From Sinomonas cyclohexanicum (GTDB taxonomy: Bacteria > Actinomycetota > Actinomycetes > Actinomycetales > Micrococcaceae), in the NCBI RefSeq assembly GCF_020886775.1, contig NZ_AP024525.1, positions 3,410,001-3,474,000 of the forward strand: a DNA stretch of 64,000 nt, read 5' to 3'. The translations under genes were made by a program, and so were the position numbers. Positions within the stretch are counted from its first letter, which is position 1; every line of letters begins with the position of its first letter. Below the pieces are notes generated by a model. That model made no database searches. It saw only the letters and a program-made list of their open reading frames with translations, and was not told where the DNA came from. This document shows, piece by piece, positions 17,801 to 25,305 of this stretch.

Positions 17801-18314
17801 CGCCGCATCCCTCGGCCTGCGCATGGGACCCATGACCTGGCACCGGCTGCTCGCGGGGCTCGTCGGCGAGGGGCGCACGGAGGAGGCGCTCGGCGTCGTG
17901 CTCGACGACCCGGCCCGCGGCCCGCTCGCGTGGCTCGCGCGGGGCGCGACGTCCGCCTGGGAGTCGTGGGAGCTCGTCGAGGGGACGGACTTCAGCCAGT
18001 CGCACGCGTGGGCGGCGGCCGCGTGGCCAGTGCTCGTGGACGGGGTCCTCGGGCTTCGGCGCACGGCGCCGGGCGTGTTCGAGCTGAGCCCGCCCTCCTG
18101 CCGCCTCGAGTGGGCGCGCGCGGACCTGCCGCTCGAGCAGGGCCGCCTCCGCGTGGGGTGGCGCCGGACGGCCGCCGGCGTCCACCTCGACTGCGAGCTC
18201 CCGCCCGGGACCCGCGCCACGGTCAGCGTGGCGGCGCACGACGGCGCGCCCCGCCTCCTGGGGCCCGGCCGCCACGCGCTGCGGCTCGGCGACTATGCCT
18301 CCGCCGCGCGGTAG
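14877..18314 (+). CDS. GH78 alpha-L-rhamnosidase, cytoplasmic
   Basis: Large 1145-aa enzyme starting 3 nt after the previous stop. N-terminal beta-sandwich domains (fibronectin-like RTADGAWGLWSDEHSFATG near 120-140, then a jelly-roll with the characteristic GYRNDEGDAVEHAL) precede the (alpha/alpha)6 catalytic domain. The catalytic region carries MDTPTREKGQF at 733-743, the GH78 counterpart of DCPQRxE, with the expected acidic residues D734 and E739, and W-rich segments such as TSAWESWE and FSQSHAW. The N-terminus is not a signal peptide, so it should hydrolyse terminal alpha-L-rhamnose from imported oligosaccharides or glycosides, feeding the rhamnose operon at 6818-12002. Confidence 0.9.
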   Translation: MTGTDTSVARRARDATGASGLLVPLRLRVEGAEDCLSAGPTPRLSWHAEVLAGSDAPGRDPSNGPDPDPRLMPVAAEPHVRAEDGRTLWAPGPVPLPSHATTRVAVPADAALPADTACTWSVRLRTADGAWGLWSDEHSFATGPGSADWTAGWITRAPGGRAPLRLERGVGGRPELRWHGTPFLPVPCVAAPVGPVVPADPGADFTLEAELRPVLGACGIAFHSAGPGTGLLLELGPGERLTLRPLPAWDQPCEPRDWATAPLAEATLPPAAPGATDRHPDGRVRPGETPWRRLRAEARRGRIIVAVDGVPLLNAALPRPPVAGGTRFALHAAPRAEGALRALGIERAGTEAFRWAADGPAGLPVPWPAETPFRQPDEWSLLRAEVRLAGPVRRAVLYAAARHQAWVHVGGREVLALCSFGYPGEDYFDAADVTAAVRAATGSPASAAAAPDEAPAPDEAAGPDRPRLALGALVHWYGPGQGRAAGHPGFLAELRVEYEDGSRESFGTGPGWRASEAPYAQAGYRNDEGDAVEHALGPLPAGWGAPGFAEGPGWGPAVVLGAHPHEHFPSLHPRRAHVTEERVWPAARLEAGDGTRVADFGTVRALRPRVDLRGGSETTRLRAGYSLRPDGRVDEAKTPSQNTDMSFLAGPGFSGTVGEPAVPFDARVHLGFRYLEIEAPESPGAVAADVSAAVVRADHPASPAAVETSDPALNRVLALLQDSALHGVQERFMDTPTREKGQFLADAVNISLTTMAAFGEREFTRQALREFVWSGARYWDTPGERGRVNAVYPNGDGKRDIPDFSLMLPEWAEAYWRHSGDDAFAVELLPALEATCGYVLRAIPAEGPCAGLVTELPGGSGPYLHGIVDWPAPNRFGYDMSAAARTAVNAQAYAALASTARLARALGQRTTAARLASRAGALAAAMEARLRVDGVLVDGLAADGTPSPHASQHATAMPLAVGATGPAHRTADAARAASLGLRMGPMTWHRLLAGLVGEGRTEEALGVVLDDPARGPLAWLARGATSAWESWELVEGTDFSQSHAWAAAAWPVLVDGVLGLRRTAPGVFELSPPSCRLEWARADLPLEQGRLRVGWRRTAAGVHLDCELPPGTRATVSVAAHDGAPRLLGPGRHALRLGDYASAAR

Positions 18315-18323
18315 CCTGCCAGC

Positions 18324-19403
18324 ATGAACCGTTCCAAGCTCCCGGCCCCACCCGCGGTGGCCTCGGCGGGCGCCGCGGTGCACGGCACGGCGAGCATCCG
18401 CGACGTCGCCGAGCTCGCGGGCGTGTCCGTGGGCACCGTCTCCAACGTCCTCAACAGGCCGGACATCGTCCGGGCGGCGACGGTCGAGCGGGTGCACGCG
18501 GCGATCAACGAGCTGGGGTTCGTCCGCAACGACGCCGCCCGGCAGCTGCGCGCGGGCCGCTCCACCACGATCGGCCTCCTCGTGCTCGATGTGCGGAACC
18601 CGTTCTTCACCGACGTGGCGCGCGGCGCCGAGGACGAGGCGGCCTCGGATGGCCTCTCGGTCGTCATGGCCAACAGCGACGAGTCGGCCGAGCGCGAGGC
18701 CTCGCACCTGGACTACTTCGAGACGCAGCGCGTCCTCGGCATGCTCATCTCCCCGATCGGCGATCTCGGCGACCGGCTCGAGCGGCTCCGCGCCGCGGGC
18801 ACCCCGGTGGTGCTCGTGGACCGCACCGCGGGAACGCGCAGCCTGAGCTCGGTGGCGGTCGACGACGTGGAGGGCGGGCGCCTTGCCGCGCAGCACGTCC
18901 TGGATGCGGGGCGGCACCGGCTCGCTTTCGTGGGCGGTCCGCGCGAGCTCGAGCAGATGCGCGACCGCCTCGCCGGCGCCCGCGCCGCGGCGGAGGGAGT
19001 GGAGGGCGCAAGCGTCGAGGCAATCGCGACGGCGGCGCTCGGCTTCGAGGACGGGCGGCGCGCCGCGCGGGCCCTCCTCTCCCGGCCCGCGGGCGACCGG
19101 CCGGACGCCCTCCTGGCCGGCAACGACCTCGTGGCGATCGGCGCGCTCCAGGTGCTCATGGGCGAGGGTGGCCTGAGGGTCCCGGAGGACATGGCCATTG
19201 TCGGCTACGACGACATCGACTTCGCCTCGGCGGCCGTCGTCCCGCTCTCGTCGATCCGCCAGCCGCGCGAGCTCATCGGCCAGACGGCGGTGCAGATCCT
19301 GCGCGAGGAGGCCCAGGACCCCAGCCGCGAGCCGCGCCAGGTCCTGTTCAAGCCCGAGCTCGTGGTGCGGGCCTCGACCGCGGGCCGCGGAGCACACACC
19401 TGA
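18324..19403 (+). CDS. LacI family transcriptional regulator
   Basis: The 359-aa protein has an N-terminal LacI helix-turn-helix at about 23-70 (ASIRDVAELAGVSVGTVSNV) with the hinge helix AARQLRAGRST, then a periplasmic-binding-protein-like effector domain. It probably senses rhamnose or a rhamnoside-derived sugar and represses the upstream operon through the palindrome at 12731-12746. It lacks a Shine-Dalgarno; a -10-like TAGCCT at 18312-18317 ends 6 nt before the ATG, so a private leaderless promoter is possible besides read-through from the rhamnosidase gene. The 22-residue N-terminal extension before the HTH is Ala/Pro-rich. Confidence 0.9.
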   Translation: MNRSKLPAPPAVASAGAAVHGTASIRDVAELAGVSVGTVSNVLNRPDIVRAATVERVHAAINELGFVRNDAARQLRAGRSTTIGLLVLDVRNPFFTDVARGAEDEAASDGLSVVMANSDESAEREASHLDYFETQRVLGMLISPIGDLGDRLERLRAAGTPVVLVDRTAGTRSLSSVAVDDVEGGRLAAQHVLDAGRHRLAFVGGPRELEQMRDRLAGARAAAEGVEGASVEAIATAALGFEDGRRAARALLSRPAGDRPDALLAGNDLVAIGALQVLMGEGGLRVPEDMAIVGYDDIDFASAAVVPLSSIRQPRELIGQTAVQILREEAQDPSREPRQVLFKPELVVRASTAGRGAHT

Positions 19404-19451
19404 CCTGACGTGCCGGGCCCGGGCGCTTGAGCCCACTGCGGCCTGCCGGCC

Positions 19452-20267
19452 TCAGCGCAGCGCAGCGAGCCTGGCGAGGACCGTCTCGGGGTCCGCGTCG
19501 GCGGGGACGCGCGCGAGGAGGATGTCCGCCTCGGGGGCCGCGGCGTCGTCCGTCCAGTACCCCTCCGGAAGGCGACGGGCGCGCGGCGACGAGTCCGCGC
19601 CGGATCCGCCGTCCGCGACGTGGATGAGGCCCCAGCGGTAGTGCTCGGCAGCGTTCGCCACGGGCGCGTAGGCCGCGAGGTCCTCCTCGGGCAGCCGCTC
19701 GAGCGCCCCCGGGTCCCCCTCGAGGTCCCTGCTCCCGTCGAGGACGAGGAACGCGATGTCGCGGTCCGCGACGTGCCGCAGCCAGTCCGAGACGTACATC
19801 GCGGCGGCCTCGGCGTGGTCCGCGGTGATGCCGGACACGTCCGGGTTCCCCGCTGCACGCTGCGCGAGCGCGAGCCAGACGAGGGGCGAGGGCGCGAGCA
19901 GCGCGATGGGGGCGCGGCTCGCGTGCGGGAGGGCTGCGAGGGCGCGGGAAAGCGCCTCACGGATCGGATCGGCTGCGAGGAGCGTGCGCAGGGCGTACCC
20001 GGGCCGCGGCCGGGCGGCCATGTCTGCACGGATCGAGGGATTCTCGGCGAGCACGGCGTCGACGAGCAGCGCAACCGGCACGACGGTCGCGTCGGAGCCC
20101 AGGAGCGCCTGTGCCTTGCCGTAGTAGCCCGCGAGCTCGGCGGCATTGGTCCACGGGATCGGCCCCCGGAGGATCCGGTGGCCGCCGAACGCCGTGTGGT
20201 CGATGAAGACGGCCGGGCGCGAGGCCGCGCTGCGGGGCGCCAGCAGGTCGTCGAGGACGGTGGACAT
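19452..20267 (-). CDS. Conserved hypothetical protein downstream of acetone carboxylase
   Basis: A 271-aa soluble protein with no signal peptide or membrane segment; I do not recognise the family. ATG 20267 has AAGGAG 5 nt upstream. The composition and alternating hydrophobic segments (IALLAPSPLVWLALAQRA, DIAFLVLDGS, YRWGLIHVADGGSG) would fit an alpha/beta barrel, vaguely like cobalamin-independent methionine synthase-type barrels, but this is weak. It follows acxB on the same strand after a strong hairpin, so it may be expressed at a reduced level with the acetone carboxylase operon. A role in acetone metabolism or enzyme maturation is positional inference only. Confidence 0.7.
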   Translation of the reverse strand: MSTVLDDLLAPRSAASRPAVFIDHTAFGGHRILRGPIPWTNAAELAGYYGKAQALLGSDATVVPVALLVDAVLAENPSIRADMAARPRPGYALRTLLAADPIREALSRALAALPHASRAPIALLAPSPLVWLALAQRAAGNPDVSGITADHAEAAAMYVSDWLRHVADRDIAFLVLDGSRDLEGDPGALERLPEEDLAAYAPVANAAEHYRWGLIHVADGGSGADSSPRARRLPEGYWTDDAAAPEADILLARVPADADPETVLARLAALR

Positions 20268-20301
20268 GTGGTCTCCTTCGGGGGCGTTGCGGGCTGGGGT
20301 T

Positions 20302-20335
20302 GCGGGGCCGCGCCGTCCGTCCGGCGCGGCCCCGC
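20302..20335 (-). terminator. Strong hairpin after acxB
   Basis: GCGGGGCCGCGCCG (20302-20315) pairs perfectly with 20322-20335 across a 6-nt loop. It lies 7 nt beyond the acxB stop and 34 nt before the hypothetical gene start. No U-tract follows, so it may attenuate or stabilise the message rather than end it. Confidence 0.55.
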
Positions 20336-20341
20336 GGACGA

Positions 20342-22663
20342 CTAGGCCTTGGTGGCCCTGTGGTCGTCGTAGCGGCTCTCGAGCTCGAGGATGCGCTGCT
20401 CGAGCTTGGCGATCTTCACCTCGCGGCGGTCCGGGATCATGATGATCGGCATCTCGTCGATCGTCCGGGTCACACGCTCGGCCCCGTTGACGGTGAACAC
20501 GGTCGCGGTGAGCTCGTCCGTGTCGTCGCCCCAGGAACCGTAGTACAGGAGGTCCGCGGGCGGTTCCTCGGTCACGAAGTCCTTGACGAACTCGGCGTAC
20601 GGCTTGCCCTGCGCACGGCGGCGGTCGCGCTGGGCTGCGCGGAGCCGCTCCGTCTCGGCGGCGTCGAGACGGAAGTGCTCCTCGTCGTAGGCGACGCAGA
20701 AGACGTCGCGGGCGACCTTGGGCGAGATGCGGCCGAGCTCGGCGTCCCGGACAACCGACTCGGGGTCGCGCTCGATCGGGTCGCCGTAGCCGCCGCCGGC
20801 ACCCTGGCTGATCATGTACAGCTCACCGTCCTTGGCGACGTCGAACTGCAGGCCCATGTGGGACGTCGTGTACTTCGCACCCTCGAAGGGGCGCTCGTTC
20901 ATGACCTTCTCCATGGACAGGTCGAAAGTCTTGGGATCACGGCGGAAGTGCTCGTACGCGTTGACCCCCTTGACCATCGCGAGCGGGTACGTCCCGCAGC
21001 CGTAGCCGCCGAACATGCCGTAGACCGACGAGAACTTCGCACCGGATGTGACGGTCATGAACCCCCAGTGGGGGGTGCCCTCGGAGGCGACGATCATCTC
21101 GTAGCCCATGCCTCCGGTGAACTTCCCGAAGCCCATGTTGTCCTTCACGAGGCGCTTGGAGACGAGCTGCATGAACGGCACCTCCTCTTCCATCACCTCC
21201 TGCTCGGCCGTGTCGGCCATGGCGCAGAAGAGCGGAGACACCGCATCCTCGCCGTCCTTGAACGGCTTCGCCCCGCCCGGCATGCCGTTGAGGTCGGCGC
21301 AAAGATTGCCCACCTGGTCGCCGTGCTGGGTCTCGCCGCCCCACAGGAACGTGTTGATCTGGTTGAACCAGTTGGCCACGACGTTCGAGTACTTCTCCGG
21401 CGTCGAGAACTGCAGCTTGCCGAACGAGGACTGCAGGGCGGAGAAGCCGCGGAAGCTGGCCTGGAGCGACTGGCCCATGGGGGCGTCGTAGCCGGCATCC
21501 GCCCACGTGCCCTCGTCGGAGATGATGTCGATGCAGCTCATCGCCGAGGTGCAGCGCGGCAGGTCGGGCCACCAGAACGCGAGGATTGCCTGCATCATCA
21601 TGGACTTCACCGAGCACAGCGGCGAGTTGATCGCCCGGTTGAAGATCTCCGGGCCGGTGCCACGCAGGTCGATCGTCATGTGGTCGCCCTTGACGGTGAT
21701 CTTGCAGGCCAGCTTGATCAGGATGTTCTCCTTGAGCGTGCTGTCCATGAACTGGTTGAAGCTCACTGTTCCGTCGGGGAGTTCCGCGATGCGCCTCCGC
21801 ACCTCGACATCGACATCCTCGACCGTCATCCGCAGGGCGGCGACGAACGTCTCCACGCCGACCTCGTCGATGAGCGTGTCGATGCGCTGCATGATTCGAT
21901 TGACCGCGCCGATCTTGACCTTCAGGTCGGCGAGCTGGAGCTTGGGGTCGCGGACCGAATGCTGGAGGAAGGTGAGCAGGTCGCGGCGCAGGTGGCCCCC
22001 CTCGACGATCTTGAAGGGGCTCATCCTCAGTCCGTCGTCGAACGCAGTCTCCGAGCCGGAGGGCATGCCGCCGGGCTCGCACGCGCCGTTCTCGCCCTCG
22101 TGGATGGTCGCGGCGACCCAGGCGATGATCTGGTCGTCGCGGATGATCGGCATGATCATCGACTGGTCCGTGTTGTGGACGTTGCCGAAGCGCGCGTCGT
22201 TGTGGATGAAGCCGTCTCCGGGGTTGATGCCGACGGTCGGCTCGTCCTTCCAGTACTTCACGATGTAGCGGATGGGGTGGTGCAGGATCGCGCTGAACGC
22301 GATCACGCCGTGGCACGAGAGGTAGGAGACGTCGCCCGCGGCGGTGTAGATCGCCGTCGTGAGGTCTCCCCACTTCGCGCCGGGGGCTGCGCCCTGCGCC
22401 TCACACATCTCGTAGCCCTCGTCCAGTGCGCCGGCGATCCGCTTGCGGATGCGCTCGGCCTCGAGGCGGTCGACGCCCTGGGCAATGCATGCGTCCTCGT
22501 AGGGCGAGCGATCGGCGATGCTGTGCGAACGCATGATCTCGGGATCGGGCCCGAGGAACAGCGTCGTCTCATCCATGAACTTCTCGACCCACTCCTGCTC
22601 CTGCGAAGTGAGCTGTGCCTTGGGTGCGGCCGCCTCGATGCGGTCGTCGTTGACGATAGTCAT
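20342..22663 (-). CDS. acxB: Acetone carboxylase alpha subunit (HyuB/oxoprolinase-B-like)
   Basis: A 773-aa hydantoinase B/oxoprolinase family protein, close to the length of characterised AcxB. Features include the N-terminal MTIVNDDRIEAAAPKAQLTS segment, GINPGDGFIHNDARFGNVHN (typical HyuB metal/active-site stretch), GGYGCGTYPLAM and GQGAGGGYGDPIERDP-like C-terminal loops (here SQGAGGGYGDPI). In the alpha2beta2gamma2 enzyme this subunit carries the carboxylation site that joins activated bicarbonate and acetone enolate into acetoacetate. It follows acxA by 24 nt and ends the core acx cluster. The C-terminus has a coiled-coil-like KIAKLEQRILELESRY stretch. Confidence 0.9.
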   Translation of the reverse strand: MTIVNDDRIEAAAPKAQLTSQEQEWVEKFMDETTLFLGPDPEIMRSHSIADRSPYEDACIAQGVDRLEAERIRKRIAGALDEGYEMCEAQGAAPGAKWGDLTTAIYTAAGDVSYLSCHGVIAFSAILHHPIRYIVKYWKDEPTVGINPGDGFIHNDARFGNVHNTDQSMIMPIIRDDQIIAWVAATIHEGENGACEPGGMPSGSETAFDDGLRMSPFKIVEGGHLRRDLLTFLQHSVRDPKLQLADLKVKIGAVNRIMQRIDTLIDEVGVETFVAALRMTVEDVDVEVRRRIAELPDGTVSFNQFMDSTLKENILIKLACKITVKGDHMTIDLRGTGPEIFNRAINSPLCSVKSMMMQAILAFWWPDLPRCTSAMSCIDIISDEGTWADAGYDAPMGQSLQASFRGFSALQSSFGKLQFSTPEKYSNVVANWFNQINTFLWGGETQHGDQVGNLCADLNGMPGGAKPFKDGEDAVSPLFCAMADTAEQEVMEEEVPFMQLVSKRLVKDNMGFGKFTGGMGYEMIVASEGTPHWGFMTVTSGAKFSSVYGMFGGYGCGTYPLAMVKGVNAYEHFRRDPKTFDLSMEKVMNERPFEGAKYTTSHMGLQFDVAKDGELYMISQGAGGGYGDPIERDPESVVRDAELGRISPKVARDVFCVAYDEEHFRLDAAETERLRAAQRDRRRAQGKPYAEFVKDFVTEEPPADLLYYGSWGDDTDELTATVFTVNGAERVTRTIDEMPIIMIPDRREVKIAKLEQRILELESRYDDHRATKA

Positions 22664-22687
22664 CGTTTCTCTCCTGGAATCTCGGGG

Positions 22688-24814
22688 TCAGTCCTGCAGG
22701 AACCAGACGGCGCCCTGCGCGGTGGGCTCGAGCCGCCATCCCGGCTCGACGAGGAACGTGGTGGTGTCCGTGGTGACGATCGCCGGGCCGGAGATCACCG
22801 AGTCCGCGGTGAGGGCCGTCCGGTCGTACACCGGGGTCTCGATCGCGTGCGGCTCATCGACGAAGTGGACCCTTCGGCTGCCCACGGGCGTGGCGGGATG
22901 CCGCTCTCCCCCATGTTCGAGCGACTCGAACGCCACCTTGTCCCCCTCGACGTAGGAGGCCACGCGGACGGTGCCGACGCGGATCCCCGCCTCCGGGGCC
23001 GCACACGAGGCACCGAAGCGGTGGCTGTACACGTCGCCGAAGGTCTTGATCATCTGCAGGACGTCACCGACCCCGGTCAGCCGGGTGATCTCGAGCGGCA
23101 CCGCCTGGGTGAGCAGCTGGTTGCCGTAGCGCATGTCCAGCTCCAGGCGGTAACGGACGTCTTCGGGGGCGAAGCCCTGGCGGACGAGGTCCTCCCGACC
23201 CTGTGCCTCGAGCTCCTCGACGACCGCGTTGAACTCGTCGTAGCTGTCATACAGTGCGCGGGTCGTGGCGTTGTACATGACGATATGGGCGCCACGCTCG
23301 TGGAAGTGGAGCTGCTGGACGTTGCCCGCCCCGCACGCGGAGAACACCGAGCTGAATGGCGGGGCCAGGACCTTCTTGATCCCGGCGTGCTTCGCGATGC
23401 CGCACGCGTGCAGGGGCCCGTTGCCGCCGTACGCGAGCATCGTGAAGTCCTCCGGGAGGTAGCCGCGGACCCGGAGCTCCTTGCCGATGCCGATCGCCAT
23501 CTGCTCGTCGACGCTGCCTTTGATGATCTTGGCAATCTCGAGGACGTTCTTGTCGAGCTCGTCGCAGAGCGTCTCCTCGATCGCGAAGTAGGAGCGCTTG
23601 GGATTGAGCTTGATGTATCCGTTCGCGTAGTTGTCCGGGTCGAGGTACCCGAGGAGGAGGTCGGCATCGGTGACGGTCGGGCGCAGGCCGCCGCGGTCGT
23701 AGCACGCGGGCCCCGGGTTGGATCCGGCGGACTCAGGGCCGATCTTGATGCTGTGGTGGATCCGGTCGTAGCTCGCGATGGACCCGCCGCCCGCACCGAG
23801 TGTGTCGAGGTGGACCATGGGCACGGACACGAGCCAACGGTCGATCGTCGGCTGGAAGTCGTAGTGCTTGACGCCACCGGCCGGCACGAGGCCGATGTCG
23901 AAGGACGTCCCGCCCATGTCCGTGGAGATGACGTTGCCCAGGTCCGTCGCCTCGGAGAGGTGCTGGGCCGCCCCGACGCCCGCGATCGGTCCGGAGTGGA
24001 TGGTCTGGAGCGCGTCCGTCGAGTTCATCTGCGCCATGCCGCCGGAGTTGTGGTTGACGAGCATGGGCTTCGTGTACCCCGAGTCGCGCAAGTTGTTCGA
24101 GAGCTGGGACAGGGCGTGGAACATCGTCGCGTGCAGGAACGCGTCGACAATCGTGGACGTCGCCCGGACGTACTCCCCCTTGCGGCCCGACACCTGGTGC
24201 CCGAGGAGCACGGGGATCGCTCCGAGCTCGTGCGCGGGGAACTCGTCGAGGATGATCTCCTGGATGCGCAGCTCATGCTCGGGGTTCTCGGTGGCGTTGG
24301 TCAGCGAGACGACGATCGCCTCCGCTCCGGCGCCGACGAGCTCGCGCACCACCTGCCGGACGTCGTCGTCCTGCAGCGCCGCGACAACCTGGCCGGCCGA
24401 GCTGATGCGCTCCTTGACCGAGCGGATGAGTGCCTTGGGCACGAGGGGCTCCGGGCGCTCGGCGGCCGGCAGGTTCTGCTGCATCTCGTACCCGAGGCCC
24501 TCGCCGTATCCGCGGCCGCGGGAGAGGGGAATGGTGTCCTCGAAGCCGTGCGTGACGATGGCCGCCATCTTGGGGCCCTTGCGCTCAATGAGGGCGTTGG
24601 TCCCGAGCGTCGTCGCGTACCGGACCGAGTCGACCTCGGACAGGACGGTCGTGCGCTCGAGGCCGGCGCGGGAGCAGGCCAGATCCAGAGCCTCGTTGAA
24701 GCCGAGGGCCAGGTTGTGGTGGGTCGTGAGGGCCTTCGCCTCGATGTAGGTGTCGTTCCAGACGAAGAAGCAGTCGGTGAACGTGCCGCCGATATCGACG
24801 GAGATGCGCTTCAT
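22688..24814 (-). CDS. acxA: Acetone carboxylase beta subunit (HyuA/oxoprolinase-A-like)
   Basis: A 708-aa ASKHA-fold protein of the hydantoinase A family. The N-terminal phosphate loop is VDIGGTFTDCFF and the second nucleotide segment STDMGGTSFDIGLV; GGNGPLHACGIAKHAGI and FSSVFSACGAG are typical HyuA core motifs. AcxA binds ATP and phosphorylates bicarbonate and acetone. ATG 24814 is preceded by AAGGAG. It lies between acxC and acxB, the usual partners. Full length for the family; no missing key motif seen. Confidence 0.92.
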   Translation of the reverse strand: MKRISVDIGGTFTDCFFVWNDTYIEAKALTTHHNLALGFNEALDLACSRAGLERTTVLSEVDSVRYATTLGTNALIERKGPKMAAIVTHGFEDTIPLSRGRGYGEGLGYEMQQNLPAAERPEPLVPKALIRSVKERISSAGQVVAALQDDDVRQVVRELVGAGAEAIVVSLTNATENPEHELRIQEIILDEFPAHELGAIPVLLGHQVSGRKGEYVRATSTIVDAFLHATMFHALSQLSNNLRDSGYTKPMLVNHNSGGMAQMNSTDALQTIHSGPIAGVGAAQHLSEATDLGNVISTDMGGTSFDIGLVPAGGVKHYDFQPTIDRWLVSVPMVHLDTLGAGGGSIASYDRIHHSIKIGPESAGSNPGPACYDRGGLRPTVTDADLLLGYLDPDNYANGYIKLNPKRSYFAIEETLCDELDKNVLEIAKIIKGSVDEQMAIGIGKELRVRGYLPEDFTMLAYGGNGPLHACGIAKHAGIKKVLAPPFSSVFSACGAGNVQQLHFHERGAHIVMYNATTRALYDSYDEFNAVVEELEAQGREDLVRQGFAPEDVRYRLELDMRYGNQLLTQAVPLEITRLTGVGDVLQMIKTFGDVYSHRFGASCAAPEAGIRVGTVRVASYVEGDKVAFESLEHGGERHPATPVGSRRVHFVDEPHAIETPVYDRTALTADSVISGPAIVTTDTTTFLVEPGWRLEPTAQGAVWFLQD

Positions 24815-24845
24815 GATGGTGTCTCCTTTGACGTGTGACGAGGCG

Positions 24846-25274
24846 CTAGCGGATCTGGCCCGCGGCCTTGAGCTGGGCGGTGTACTTCTGGGCGTCCTCG
24901 CCCGGGCCGTAGGTGAAGACCTCCTCGGGGTCGGTCCCGCGTTCGGCCCACTGCTGGCGCAGAGCGCCGAGGTCCCAGACCATGTCGACTGTCGGCGGGT
25001 GGCCCGGCGGGACGTACTCCGTCTCGAGCTGGGTCGCGCACCCGGGGCAGTAGAACTCGAGGATCCGGCAGTAGGACGGGTCGGGGCTGAACGTGTACTC
25101 GTACCGTTCCGGGTCGATGACGGGCTGGTGGATCTCCCGCGGGTCCCGGTCGTACACGAGGCAGCCGGGCTTGTAGTTTCCGTTCGCGTCGCCGAGGTCG
25201 TGGCCGCACACGCGGCACGTCCACCGCTCCGTGTCCAGGTCGATGAGCAGGTATTCCGTCATGGGCACTCGCAT
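24846..25274 (-). CDS. acxC: Acetone carboxylase gamma subunit
   Basis: Small zinc-binding subunit of the acetone carboxylase hexamer, 142 aa with the start I chose (ATG 25274, AAAGGA 10 nt upstream; an in-frame ATG at 25262 would remove four residues). Two CxxC knuckles, C20/C23 (WTCRVCGHDLG) and C76/C79 (FYCPGCATQLE), are the expected zinc ligands. It is somewhat shorter than the about 168 aa of the Xanthobacter protein. The upstream gene is the extra HyuA-like protein 31 nt away, the downstream gene acxA, so all are likely one transcript. Confidence 0.88.
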   Translation of the reverse strand: MRVPMTEYLLIDLDTERWTCRVCGHDLGDANGNYKPGCLVYDRDPREIHQPVIDPERYEYTFSPDPSYCRILEFYCPGCATQLETEYVPPGHPPTVDMVWDLGALRQQWAERGTDPEEVFTYGPGEDAQKYTAQLKAAGQIR

Positions 25275-25305
25275 GGTCGCGGCGTCCTTTCTCAAGTGGT
25301 GGTGG

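Noticed and set aside
16535-19408. 957-aa plus-strand frame overlapping the rhamnosidase and lacI
   Set aside because: Arg/Ala/Gly-rich off-frame reading of two genes with clear motifs in another frame.
20300-24838. 1512-aa plus-strand frame opposite acxA/acxB
   Set aside because: Antisense shadow; repetitive DV/HR/LE composition and no recognisable domain, while the opposite strand has two full-length subunits.
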